From: Paucisalibacillus algeriensis
GTDB taxonomy: Bacteria; Bacillota; Bacilli; Bacillales; Amphibacillaceae
Assembly (NCBI RefSeq): GCF_000577245.1
Contig: NZ_CBYO010000016.1
Location: forward strand, 240,237-304,236
Reading direction: 5' to 3'
Length of the DNA: 64,000 nt
Position numbers and translations under genes: made by a program. Each line of letters starts with the position of its first letter. Position 1 is the stretch's first letter. Below, piece after piece: positions 16,744 through 24,924 of this stretch. The notes under the pieces are model-generated. The model did no database searches and was not told the DNA's origin. It worked only from the letters and a program-made list of their open reading frames with translations.

Positions 16744-17406
16744 TTATATCATGTTCTTACCTGAGAGTAACTTTTCAGAAACCTTCATGGATATAAAAAA
16801 TAAACAAAATCCAAGAATAGTTAAAATGAGAAATGGATAAAAAGTTAGGACAGATTCAATAAGTGGTACTACCCATTGATCCAGAAAATTAAAAATAATT
16901 TCTGTTTCCATTCCAGAAAGGTTAACTAGGGCATCCAATGAGTAGAAAAAAACAGTAAAATAGCAGACAACAATGATAATGATTGGTAATAAAAAGGATC
17001 TAAATAGAAAGAAAATCGGTATAAAAAATGCTAGCATGATTAATCCCAAACAGAGCAACGTTACGATTTCCTTCCAACCAAAAGTGAAAACATTGTATGG
17101 GACAAACCAAGCCATTAGATTTCCAATAATAAGTTGGTATATTATAGTTCCAATCCAGACAATTAGCATGGATATATATCTCGAAATGACGATACTACTC
17201 CGACTAATTGGCAAGCTAACCAAATATTGATTGATACGAGACTGATGGTCACTATAAAATACTCCTATTAATAAAACAGGCAGTAACATTCCTAAACTAA
17301 TTTGGAAAGGTGGAAGTGTAAGGACATAGCCAATCGGTATTAAAATAGCTATAGCGACATAAACACTTTTATAATTGATAAAGTCACGAATTATTAGACC
17401 TTTCAT
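16744..17406 (-). CDS. ABC-2 type transporter permease
   Basis: A 220-residue membrane protein with six hydrophobic segments and a short basic N-terminus, of the ABC2_membrane_5 kind found in YtrCD/YhcI-like exporters. It is the last gene of a four-gene operon with a GntR regulator, an ATPase and another permease. The in-frame GTG at 17415 lies within the AGGAGGTG ribosome site, so the ATG at 17406 is the start. The exported compound is unknown; related systems respond to cell-wall antibiotics. Confidence 0.82.
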   Translation of the reverse strand: MKGLIIRDFINYKSVYVAIAILIPIGYVLTLPPFQISLGMLLPVLLIGVFYSDHQSRINQYLVSLPISRSSIVISRYISMLIVWIGTIIYQLIIGNLMAWFVPYNVFTFGWKEIVTLLCLGLIMLAFFIPIFFLFRSFLLPIIIIVVCYFTVFFYSLDALVNLSGMETEIIFNFLDQWVVPLIESVLTFYPFLILTILGFCLFFISMKVSEKLLSGKNMI

Positions 17407-17418
17407 TTTTTGCACCTC

Positions 17419-18057
17419 CTATATAATGTCTTTTCGAATAAGTAGTTGTACAGATATTGGATAAGAAATACATAAAGATATTATCGATAGTAAGATAGGC
17501 ATTAGATATGGTTGGATGGAATAGAGCTCAATAATAAATGCTCTTATTGGATCATCAAATGTAATGAGCGGGTTTCCAACCATTAATACATTTAAATAGA
17601 TCAAGCAAGTGAATGATATAATGAAAAATATCGCTGCATGGATAAACTGTTTAAAATAATAAAAGACAGGGACATAAATAGAGAATAATAATGTTGTTAC
17701 CCAAAACTGCTGAATAATGTCAATTAAGTCTAACCTTGAGAATCCAAAGGATGGTAACACATTATGAAAAAAAAGATCCACTAACCAAAGAAATCCAATA
17801 GATATAATAGAAAGTGATATTAAAAATATATATCTAGCAAGCACCATCTCTTTTCTTCTTAATGGAAGACTTACTAGAAACAGATCTACATTATTCTGTT
17901 TCTCTATAAGAAAAACGATGAATAAGAGACTTAGTAAAGCCCATATAAAGATACCAGAGCTAGGAAAATGAATAGCATACGAAATTGGAATAACAGCAAA
18001 TAATACAAGAATGTATAGTTTTGTAGATTTCCAATCTCTAATAAATAACTGCCACAT
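17419..18057 (-). CDS. ABC-2 type transporter permease
   Basis: A 212-residue membrane protein with about six helices, homologous in layout to its downstream neighbour (both carry an SLP[LI]xR segment after TM2, here VSLPLRRKEMVLARY). The two probably form the heterodimeric channel of the exporter driven by the ATPase encoded just upstream, from which it is separated by one base. AAGGAGG lies six bases before the ATG. The terminal LLIRKDII is cytoplasmic and charged. Confidence 0.82.
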   Translation of the reverse strand: MWQLFIRDWKSTKLYILVLFAVIPISYAIHFPSSGIFIWALLSLLFIVFLIEKQNNVDLFLVSLPLRRKEMVLARYIFLISLSIISIGFLWLVDLFFHNVLPSFGFSRLDLIDIIQQFWVTTLLFSIYVPVFYYFKQFIHAAIFFIISFTCLIYLNVLMVGNPLITFDDPIRAFIIELYSIQPYLMPILLSIISLCISYPISVQLLIRKDII

Positions 18058-18058
18058 C

Positions 18059-18910
18059 CTATTCCTCCTTCCGAGTCATGAGAAACATAATATCCTCCAA
18101 AGTAGCTTTTTCAACCACTACTTCATCTTCATATGTTTCAAATATAGTAGGATTACCTTCATATAATCCTTGGAATCCAATATCTGTGATTTGAAGTCCA
18201 GTAAATAATCCCTTTGTGTCCTCATCAATCATGTTTTTTGCTCCTTTTACTACATGAAAAATGTCTCTTATCTCATCCATGCTTTTGTGAAAGAGAATTT
18301 TTCCCTTGTAAATAAAAACAATATAATCTGCAATTCGATCTAAATCATTAGTAATATGTGTCGAAAGAAATATAGTTTGATTTTCATTAACCATTAAATC
18401 CTGCAATAAATCTAATAGTTCACGACGAAAAATTGGATCCAGTCCAGACGTTGGTTCATCCATTACAATAAATTCTGGTTCATGGCTTAATGCAAACAGA
18501 AGGGAGGTTTTCATTTTCATCCCCTTGGAAAACTTTTTAATCTTCTTCCTTACTGGGAGTTCAAATATATTCACATATTTTTGATAAAGTTCCTCATTCC
18601 AATTTTCGTAGATTGGAGCAATGAAAGACTTCATATTATTTATGGTGAAATCTTCATACATATAAAGTTCATCATAAACAAAACCAATCTTTTGTTTTAT
18701 TTGGTGATCTTTGTGAGATTCACCGAAAACAGAAATATCTCCTTTATCAATCTGAATAATGTCCATCATCATTTGGATTGTAGTTGTTTTTCCACTACCA
18801 TTGGGTCCGATAAATCCCGTGATATACCCTTTTGGGATTGTGAAAGATAAATTATCGATAGAAAAATCTTTACGATTTTTAGTGACATGTTGAAATTCAA
18901 CGGTATTCAT
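18059..18910 (-). CDS. ABC transporter ATP-binding protein (YtrB-like)
   Basis: A 283-residue ATPase with Walker A GPNGSGKTT, signature FSKGMKMK (a degenerate LSGGQ), Walker B FIVMDEPTSGLD and H-loop STHI. The region after about residue 215 is a C-terminal extension seen in this subfamily. The ATG at 18910 shares its A with the TGA stop of the GntR gene, so synthesis is coupled; an in-frame TTG one codon earlier is unlikely. AGGAGG is seven bases upstream. Confidence 0.93.
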   Translation of the reverse strand: MNTVEFQHVTKNRKDFSIDNLSFTIPKGYITGFIGPNGSGKTTTIQMMMDIIQIDKGDISVFGESHKDHQIKQKIGFVYDELYMYEDFTINNMKSFIAPIYENWNEELYQKYVNIFELPVRKKIKKFSKGMKMKTSLLFALSHEPEFIVMDEPTSGLDPIFRRELLDLLQDLMVNENQTIFLSTHITNDLDRIADYIVFIYKGKILFHKSMDEIRDIFHVVKGAKNMIDEDTKGLFTGLQITDIGFQGLYEGNPTIFETYEDEVVVEKATLEDIMFLMTRKEE

Positions 18911-19287
18911 CAACTTTCCTCCTCATAATAAATCACAATCATTTCGATTAAATCTTCTTTCGAAAGGCCAATATGTCTTCCGGCCTTCACTAACTTTTCT
19001 AGATCATTTTCTAATTCCCGAATTTGCCACTCTTTTAAAACATGTGGCTGCTGTCCAGCAACGAAGGTTCCTTTTCCAACTGCGGAAACAAGGTAACCCT
19101 CTTTTTCTAACTCCTCATATGCTCGTTTGGTAGTAATTACACTAACCTTTAAGTCTTTGGCAAGAAGCCTCATAGAAGGAAGTGGATCCCCTTCTTTTAA
19201 TTCACCGGAAAAGATATGTTGTTTAATTTGTTCTTTTATTTGATGAAAAAGCGGATCTTTGTTGGTGTTGGAAATTACAATGTTCAA
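18910..19287 (-). CDS. GntR family regulator, YtrA subfamily
   Basis: A 125-residue repressor with an N-terminal GntR winged helix (PLFHQIKEQIKQHIFSGELKEGDPLPSMRLLAKDLKVS..TTKRAYEELEKEGYL) and only a short helical tail, which defines the YtrA subgroup. The only start with proper spacing is TTG at 19287, seven bases after AGGAGG. It heads an ABC exporter operon and very likely represses it; a strong inverted repeat lies in its promoter. In B. subtilis the YtrA regulon is induced by lipid-II-binding antibiotics; the same is inferred, not shown, here. Confidence 0.9.
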   Translation of the reverse strand: MNIVISNTNKDPLFHQIKEQIKQHIFSGELKEGDPLPSMRLLAKDLKVSVITTKRAYEELEKEGYLVSAVGKGTFVAGQQPHVLKEWQIRELENDLEKLVKAGRHIGLSKEDLIEMIVIYYEEES

Positions 19288-19303
19288 ATTGGCACCTCCT
19301 ATT

Positions 19304-19355
19304 ATTGTATATAGTATATATATACAATATATACATTATGCACAATAGGTGTCAA
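19304..19355 (-). promoter_or_regulatory. promoter and GntR operator of the exporter operon
   Basis: On the minus strand TTGACA (19355-19350) is followed after about 17-18 bases by an AT-rich -10. The 10-bp inverted repeat ATTGTATATA / TATATACAAT (19304-19328) lies over the -10 and the start of transcription, as expected for autorepression. Confidence 0.6.
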
Positions 19356-19451
19356 GGGGAAAGTATGAAAATACCGCCTTATTTTAAAAAAAATATTATA
19401 TAATAGTGAAATGCTTAAATAGAAATTTCACCATCATCGACAAAATTCTTC

Positions 19452-19475
19452 AAAAAATTTCCTGGGAAATTTCAA
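19452..19475. other. short inverted repeat in a gene-poor gap
   Basis: AAATTTCctgGGAAATTT sits alone in the 320-bp stretch between the GntR promoter and the next gene. Nothing else recognisable was seen in that stretch apart from the terminator at its right end. Confidence 0.35.
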
Positions 19476-19555
19476 TTGCTATCATACAGTCTTGGATGTG
19501 GGAGTAGTTCAAATGGGAAGATTACATGAAGAATACATTAATTTGAGGTTTTGTT

Positions 19556-19596
19556 AAAAAAGAAAACTGCACTCCATGTTAGAACATGCGTGCAGG
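19556..19596 (-). terminator. terminator of the 75-residue membrane protein gene
   Basis: On the minus strand CTGCAC..CATGT / ACATG..GTGCAG forms a stem with a two-base mismatch, followed by TTTTCTTTTTT. Confidence 0.82.
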
Positions 19597-19608
19597 TATA
19601 ATTGTATA

Positions 19609-19836
19609 TTATACTGTTTTTCTATGAAATAAAGCTAGACCAAATGGAATTAGTGGTATAAAAATAAGTAATCTGTATTCATGCTCTGCTCCTAAAAAGT
19701 AAAGCATTGGCAAGATGAATAACGCACCACTAATAGATAGAATAAGAGGTGATTTCTTGAGAAGACCGACAATGAAAAATAGTAACCCGGAAAAAAGGAG
19801 TGACCAGAATAATAAGCCAGCCCAATAAAATTCCAT
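19609..19836 (-). CDS. small membrane protein of unknown function
   Basis: A 75-residue protein made of three hydrophobic helices (about residues 4-24, 28-47 and 53-69) with a KK motif in the first loop and a basic HRKTV tail. GGGGG lies eight bases before the ATG and a good terminator follows the stop, which argues for a real gene. No family was recognised. It stands between the exporter operon and the aromatic-acid regulator and shows no link to either. Confidence 0.68.
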   Translation of the reverse strand: MEFYWAGLLFWSLLFSGLLFFIVGLLKKSPLILSISGALFILPMLYFLGAEHEYRLLIFIPLIPFGLALFHRKTV

Positions 19837-19967
19837 TTTTCCATCCCCCGTTTATTAAAGGTAATTCTATTATATGGAGAAACTTGCTAAATTACCATCG
19901 CTATAGAAACTAAAGACAAATTTTCATGTAAACAAATGTCAACTTTAGATTATTTGTTTTCAGAATA

Positions 19968-19999
19968 TTGACATTATATATCATTTCCTATACTATATA
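19968..19999 (+). promoter_or_regulatory. candidate promoter of the GntR/FCD gene
   Basis: TTGACA at 19968 is followed by two overlapping -10 candidates, TATACT at 19989 (15-base spacer) and ACTATA at 19992 (18-base spacer). The ATG is only 8-12 bases beyond them, so the transcript would have almost no leader. Confidence 0.45.
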
Positions 20000-20006
20000 A
20001 AGTATT

Positions 20007-20678
20007 ATGATAAAAGAAAATAAACAACAAAAAGTATATCGTATTATCAAAGGTAGAATAATTGAACGCGAGTATGTACCTGGCCAGAGAATTGTTATTG
20101 ATCAAATTGCAAAGGAGTTAGAGACAAGTTCCATCCCTGTTCGGGAAGCACTTCGCCAATTAGAAGCGGAGAGGTTAGTCGTCTATAAACGAAATGTAGG
20201 ACCAGTTGTTGCGGAAGTGAATGAATCCGATTATTTGGACACGGTTCATGTTCTTGCATTACTAGAAGGATATGCTGCATCCTTAGCAGCTAGGAATTTC
20301 CCAAAAGAAAAATTAGGTCAGTTACATGAACTAAACCGGTTAATGGAGGAGGCACTGGAAGAATTTGATATTATTCTGTTTAGCAAACTAAATGCGACGT
20401 TCCATCGGATTATTTGCGAGGAATCTGGAAATACCTTTTTAATGGAATCCATTCAAAATACTTGGAACCGAATTGATTCCATACGGGGAACAGGATCAAC
20501 CTTATACTCGAAACGTGTAAAGGAATCAATTGCTGAGCATAAAGAAATTATTGCATTATTAGAATCTGGAGAAACAGAAGAAATAGAACGTGTTGCTCGT
20601 GCTCATAAAGTGAAAACTGCGGAGAATTTTGAGAAACGACGTAAGAATCTAATCCAAACCAATACTATTACTTCTTGA
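20007..20678 (+). CDS. GntR family regulator with FCD effector domain
   Basis: A 223-residue regulator: winged helix at residues 1-75 (YRIIKGRIIEREYVPGQRIVIDQIAKELETSSIPVREALRQLEAERLV) and an all-helical FCD ligand domain from about 80, with the metal-binding His residues in HVLALLEGYAA, ATFHRII and AEHKEII. It precedes the hydroxyphenylacetate genes on the same strand, separated by a terminator-like hairpin and a distinct promoter, so it probably senses an aromatic acid and controls them. There is no ribosome site before the ATG, which is nearly at the predicted transcription start. Confidence 0.88.
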   Translation: MIKENKQQKVYRIIKGRIIEREYVPGQRIVIDQIAKELETSSIPVREALRQLEAERLVVYKRNVGPVVAEVNESDYLDTVHVLALLEGYAASLAARNFPKEKLGQLHELNRLMEEALEEFDIILFSKLNATFHRIICEESGNTFLMESIQNTWNRIDSIRGTGSTLYSKRVKESIAEHKEIIALLESGETEEIERVARAHKVKTAENFEKRRKNLIQTNTITS

Positions 20679-20683
20679 GAGGG

Positions 20684-20713
20684 GAACTGGAACTTTTATC
20701 TAGTTCTTTTTTC
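20684..20713 (+). terminator. terminator of the GntR/FCD gene
   Basis: GAACT pairs with AGTTC across a loop, and TTTTTTC follows. Beyond it, up to the hpa promoter at 20914, no gene was seen on either strand; a minus-strand open frame there has no ribosome site or family likeness. Confidence 0.6.
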
Positions 20714-20913
20714 ATGTGGAAAAGGTACTGGGGATAGGGCAGAATGTGAGTTAGAATAGGAAGATGACTTTTGGAATTGGGAAAGGTCACAAGTTTATAA
20801 ATAACAGGAACATGGTTAAGCGAGAAGAGACCAAGTTTTAAAGGTTTGGGAGGATGATTGATTGTTATAGGCACATACTTGGTAATCAGGCCAAAACGAA
20901 GCATATATTCCTG

Positions 20914-20942
20914 TTGACATGACATATGAAATCATATATGAT
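20914..20942 (+). promoter_or_regulatory. promoter and operator of the aromatic-acid operon
   Basis: TTGACA and TATGAT are separated by exactly 17 bases. The spacer contains the inverted repeat ATATGA-AA-TCATAT (20924-20937), well placed for steric repression by the upstream GntR protein. Confidence 0.72.
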
Positions 20943-21004
20943 TTAACTGTTCAGAAAATTTATAGTTATTCAATTTATTAGAATCTAGAGTTGGAGGTAA
21001 TCAA

Positions 21005-21925
21005 ATGGCTTTTGAAGAAGCAAAAGAAAGATTCCGAGGCTCGATAGCACCTGTGATAACACCATTTCATGAAGACGAGCGCATTGATTTTGATAAGTTT
21101 AAGGAATTAATCAATTGGCAAATTGAAAGTGGCAGTCATGGGATTTCCGTTACAGGAACTTCAGGTGAACCAAGTTCCATGACGGTTGAGGAACGAATTC
21201 AAGTAATGGAAATTGCCTGCAAAACTGTCAATAGACGGGTTCCGTTTATCCCAGGAACCGGATCAACAAACCACCAAGAAACACTCCGCATGACTATGGC
21301 TGCACAAGAAATGGGAGCAGACGGTGCCATGGTCATTGTCCCATACTACAACAAACCTAACCAACACGCTTTATACAAACACTTCAAAGCAATTGCAGAT
21401 TCAGTAGATATTCCAATCATTTTATATAACATTCCGGGTAGAACGGCGATAAATTTGGAAGCGGTTACAATTGCGAGGCTTGCTGAGGATTGCCCAAATA
21501 TTATCGGGGTAAAGGAATCTAATAAAGACTTTGAACATGTTAATAAAGTATTACTCCATTGTGGCCGTGATTTTAATCTATACTCTGGCATTGAAGTTCT
21601 CTGCTATCCAATGTTAGCAATTGGGGGAGCAGGTCATATTAGTGCTACAGCAAATGTGGCCCCAAGAGAAGTAGCGGAAGTCTATAACCGCTGGGCGGAA
21701 GGTGATGTTCAAGGTGCTCAAAGCTTGCACTATGAATTAATGCCATTAAACGATGTTCTTTTCCGTGATACCAACCCTGCGCCGGTAAAGGCTGCACTTG
21801 GAATGATGGGTAAAATTAAACCTATTTTAAGAAAACCATTAGATGTTCCATCACCTGAGATTCAGGCTGAAATTCGAGAAGTATTACTAGATTACCAATT
21901 AATCACAGAAGATGTGAGTCTATAG
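21005..21925 (+). CDS. DapA-family aldolase, probable last step of homoprotocatechuate breakdown
   Basis: A 306-residue class I aldolase of the dihydrodipicolinate synthase/N-acetylneuraminate lyase family. The Schiff-base lysine is K170 in GVKESN, with Y141 in LYNIPGR and the GTSGEPSS pyruvate-binding loop. Real DapA is improbable in this operon. By position it most likely does the HpaI reaction, splitting 2,4-dihydroxyhept-2-enedioate into pyruvate and succinic semialdehyde, though E. coli HpaI belongs to an unrelated metal-dependent family. GGAGG precedes the ATG. It is the first gene after the operon promoter. Confidence 0.78.
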   Translation: MAFEEAKERFRGSIAPVITPFHEDERIDFDKFKELINWQIESGSHGISVTGTSGEPSSMTVEERIQVMEIACKTVNRRVPFIPGTGSTNHQETLRMTMAAQEMGADGAMVIVPYYNKPNQHALYKHFKAIADSVDIPIILYNIPGRTAINLEAVTIARLAEDCPNIIGVKESNKDFEHVNKVLLHCGRDFNLYSGIEVLCYPMLAIGGAGHISATANVAPREVAEVYNRWAEGDVQGAQSLHYELMPLNDVLFRDTNPAPVKAALGMMGKIKPILRKPLDVPSPEIQAEIREVLLDYQLITEDVSL

Positions 21926-21937
21926 GAGGGGCAGAAT

Positions 21938-23431
21938 TTGAGCGAAAAGCTAGAGGATGTAAAACTCTACATAAATGGCGACTTTGTTGATGCAGTAAGT
22001 GAGGAAACTTTTGAAAATATTAACCCTTTTACGAATGATGTTATGAATTTAGTAGCAAAAGGAGCTAGTGCTGATATAGATAAAGCAGTTTCTTCAGCGA
22101 AAGAAGCTTTTGTTAATGGTCCATGGGGTTCGATGAAACTGAAAGAACGAATGAAATATATTGAAAGAATTGCAGATTTAATTGAGGAAGAGGCGGAAAC
22201 CATAGCCCACTTAGAGTCACTAGATTCCGGTCTACCAATCAGTCAAACTCGTAAAATGGCTGCACGGGGAGCGGAGAACTTCCGTTTTTATTCACGAATG
22301 GTGCAAGCAAGAATGCATGGGGATGCCTATCAGGTTGATGCTGAGTTTATTAATTACACAGTTTATCAGCCACTTGGTGTTGTGGGCTTGATTACTCCGT
22401 GGAATGCTCCATTTATGTTATTAACATGGAAGGTTGCACCTGCTTTAGCAACTGGGAATACCGTTGTGCTAAAGCCTGCGGAACTATCGCCATTATCGGC
22501 CAATATTTTAGCAAATGTTATTCAGAAAGCTGAGCTGCCAAAAGGGGTATTTAATGTTGTTCATGGTTTTGGGGAATCAGCCGGAGAATCGCTTGTTAAA
22601 CATCCATCTGTAAAAGCTATTTCATTTACTGGGGAAACAACGACTGGAAAACACATTATTAAGAATAGTGCAGACTCCTTAAAGAAAACTTCCATGGAGT
22701 TAGGTGGTAAATCGCCACTAATTGTGTTTGATGATGCAGATTTTGATAAAGCATTGGATGCAGCGGTTTGGGGTATCTTCTCTTTTAACGGGGAACGTTG
22801 TACAGCAAATTCAAGAGTGTTTGTACACAAAAACCTAAAAGAAAGCTTTTCTGCTGCATTAAAAGAACGTGTCCGAAATATTGTAGTAGGAGATCCAAAA
22901 GATAACGACACGGAGATAGGCCCATTAATTGATAAGGGACATTTTAAAAAAGTTACTGGTTATATCGAACTTGCTAAAGAAGAAGGCTGTGAGGTATTCC
23001 AAGGGACTGTCCCTCCGGAATTTACTTCGGGAAATTATGTCCCTCCAACACTGCTATTAAATGCCAAGAATGAGATGAGAGTTTGCCAGGAGGAAATTTT
23101 TGGTCCAGTTATGGCAGTGATTGAATTTGAGACCGAAGAGGAAGTTGTCCAAATGGCGAATGACGTGGAATATGGTCTTGCTGGCTATGTTTGGACAAAT
23201 GATATTAAGCGGGCTCACCGAGTAGCACAAGCAGTTGATTCCGGAATGATTTGGGTCAATTCACAAAACGTTCGTGACTTACGTATTCCATTCGGTGGAA
23301 TGAAGGCTAGTGGAATCGGACGGGAAGGTGGACATTTTGCCATCTTCGAATTTTACACGGAACCAAAAGCAATTCATGTCGCAATTGGCGATCATCATAT
23401 ACCACAATTCGGAAAAGAAAAAGAAAAATAA
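21938..23431 (+). CDS. hpaE: 5-carboxymethyl-2-hydroxymuconate semialdehyde dehydrogenase
   Basis: A 497-residue NAD-dependent aldehyde dehydrogenase. The cofactor motif GFGESAGESLVKHPSVKAISFTG, catalytic glutamate in MELGGKSP and catalytic cysteine in NGERCTANSR are all present. It oxidises the product of HpaD ring cleavage to 5-carboxymethyl-2-hydroxymuconate. The start is TTG, seven bases after AGGAGGG; no ATG is suitably placed. Assignment to HpaE rather than another aldehyde dehydrogenase rests on the surrounding hpa genes and the overall family look. Confidence 0.9.
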   Translation: MSEKLEDVKLYINGDFVDAVSEETFENINPFTNDVMNLVAKGASADIDKAVSSAKEAFVNGPWGSMKLKERMKYIERIADLIEEEAETIAHLESLDSGLPISQTRKMAARGAENFRFYSRMVQARMHGDAYQVDAEFINYTVYQPLGVVGLITPWNAPFMLLTWKVAPALATGNTVVLKPAELSPLSANILANVIQKAELPKGVFNVVHGFGESAGESLVKHPSVKAISFTGETTTGKHIIKNSADSLKKTSMELGGKSPLIVFDDADFDKALDAAVWGIFSFNGERCTANSRVFVHKNLKESFSAALKERVRNIVVGDPKDNDTEIGPLIDKGHFKKVTGYIELAKEEGCEVFQGTVPPEFTSGNYVPPTLLLNAKNEMRVCQEEIFGPVMAVIEFETEEEVVQMANDVEYGLAGYVWTNDIKRAHRVAQAVDSGMIWVNSQNVRDLRIPFGGMKASGIGREGGHFAIFEFYTEPKAIHVAIGDHHIPQFGKEKEK

Positions 23432-23445
23432 GGAGGGACTTTAAC

Positions 23446-24912
23446 ATGCCAGCTAAAACAGGAAAAGATTATATTGAAGGATTAAAAAAGGCGAATAACA
23501 ATATCTATATCCATGGAGAAAGAGTAGACGATGTAACGGAGCATCCTGCTTTTAAAAATGTCATTAAATCGATGGCTAACCTATATGATTTACAGTATGA
23601 GAAGCCTGAGAAAATGCTTTATACTTCTCCGACTACAGGAGATAAGGTAGGAATGACATTCTTACAGCCACGAACTGTTGAGGATTTGATTATGAGACGT
23701 GAAGCAATGCAGGAATGGGCTAGAACTTCTGGTGGGATGATGGGACGTTCACCAGACTACTTAAACGCAGAAGTAATGGCGATGGGTGTGAATAATAGCC
23801 TATTTGCAGAGGGTGACCCTCGTTTTGCAGAGAATGCTCGTAATTATTATGAGTATGCTCGTGAAAATGATATTAGTTTAACACATACACTTATTCACCC
23901 ACAAGTAAACCGTGCTAAGATGCAACATCAACAAAAGGATGCGAATGTCGCGCTTCATTTAGTGGAAGAGCGTCCAGATGGGATTATAGTTGATGGAATT
24001 CGTCTTTTAGCTACACAAGGTGGTATTACAGATGAAATACTGGTGTTCCCTTCGACTGTTAAAAAGGCCGGAGAGCTTGATGACCCATATTCACTAGCTT
24101 TTGCGATTCCTAATAACACGCCTGGCTTGAAATTTATTAGCCGTGAGTCCTTTGATTATGGGAAGAATGAATGGGATCACCCACTTGGATCACGTTTTGA
24201 AGAAGGAGATGCAATTGTTTCTTTTGAAAATGTGTTTGTACCATGGGAGCGCGTTTTTGTTTGTGGTAACTCTTCCGTATGTAATCGTACATTTAAAGAA
24301 ACAAATGCTGTGGTCCACATGGCGCACCAAGTCCTTGCAAAAAACATTGTGAAGACGGAATTTGTCTTAGGTGTTGCGCTTAGCATGATGGATGCGATTG
24401 GTATTGATGGGTTTCAGCATGTACAAGAAAAAGGATCAGAAATCATGCTTACGCTAGAGACAATGAAATCCCACTTATATCGTGCAGAGCATAATGCTAA
24501 GTTAGATAAATCAGGAACGATGACACCTGACTTTGCAGCTCTTGATGCAGCGCGTAACTGGTATCCGAGAGTTTACCCAAGACTAACGGAAATTGTTCGT
24601 ATCTTAGGGGCATCAGGGTTAATGGGTATTCCAACGGAAGCAGACTTCAATCATGCTGAGATTGGACCAATTATCCACCGTGGATTACAAGGAAAAAATC
24701 TTGAAGGGCGTGAGCGTGTACAATTATTCCGTTTGGCATGGGATATGACATTAAGTGCATTCGGTAGCCGACAAACGCATTATGAGTATTACTTTTTTGG
24801 TGATCCAATTCGAATGGGAATGACATACTTTGATGGTTATGACAAAGAACCGTTTAAGCAGTACGTGGAGAGTTTCTTGAAAAAATCTAGTGGCGTTAAA
24901 GCTTCCAATTAA
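23446..24912 (+). CDS. hpaB: 4-hydroxyphenylacetate 3-monooxygenase, oxygenase component
   Basis: A 488-residue FADH2-using flavin monooxygenase of the HpaB family, hydroxylating 4-hydroxyphenylacetate to homoprotocatechuate with reduced flavin supplied by HpaC. It starts PAKTGKDYIEGL, typical of the Gram-positive/Thermus type; THTLIHPQVNR, LATQGGITDE and VPWERVF are family landmarks around the flavin and substrate sites. AGGAGGG lies upstream. The reductase subunit is not adjacent but follows hpaD and a repeat array. Confidence 0.93.
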   Translation: MPAKTGKDYIEGLKKANNNIYIHGERVDDVTEHPAFKNVIKSMANLYDLQYEKPEKMLYTSPTTGDKVGMTFLQPRTVEDLIMRREAMQEWARTSGGMMGRSPDYLNAEVMAMGVNNSLFAEGDPRFAENARNYYEYARENDISLTHTLIHPQVNRAKMQHQQKDANVALHLVEERPDGIIVDGIRLLATQGGITDEILVFPSTVKKAGELDDPYSLAFAIPNNTPGLKFISRESFDYGKNEWDHPLGSRFEEGDAIVSFENVFVPWERVFVCGNSSVCNRTFKETNAVVHMAHQVLAKNIVKTEFVLGVALSMMDAIGIDGFQHVQEKGSEIMLTLETMKSHLYRAEHNAKLDKSGTMTPDFAALDAARNWYPRVYPRLTEIVRILGASGLMGIPTEADFNHAEIGPIIHRGLQGKNLEGRERVQLFRLAWDMTLSAFGSRQTHYEYYFFGDPIRMGMTYFDGYDKEPFKQYVESFLKKSSGVKASN

Positions 24913-24924
24913 GGGGGGAATTAG

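Noticed and set aside
20668..20925. 85-codon minus-strand frame between the GntR gene and the hpa promoter
   Set aside because: No ribosome site, proline-rich random composition, and it overlaps the hpa promoter.
21005..21925. Lysine-biosynthesis dapA
   Set aside because: The fold and lysine match, but the gene is the first of a catabolic operon under an aromatic-acid regulator, so the HpaI-like role is more likely.
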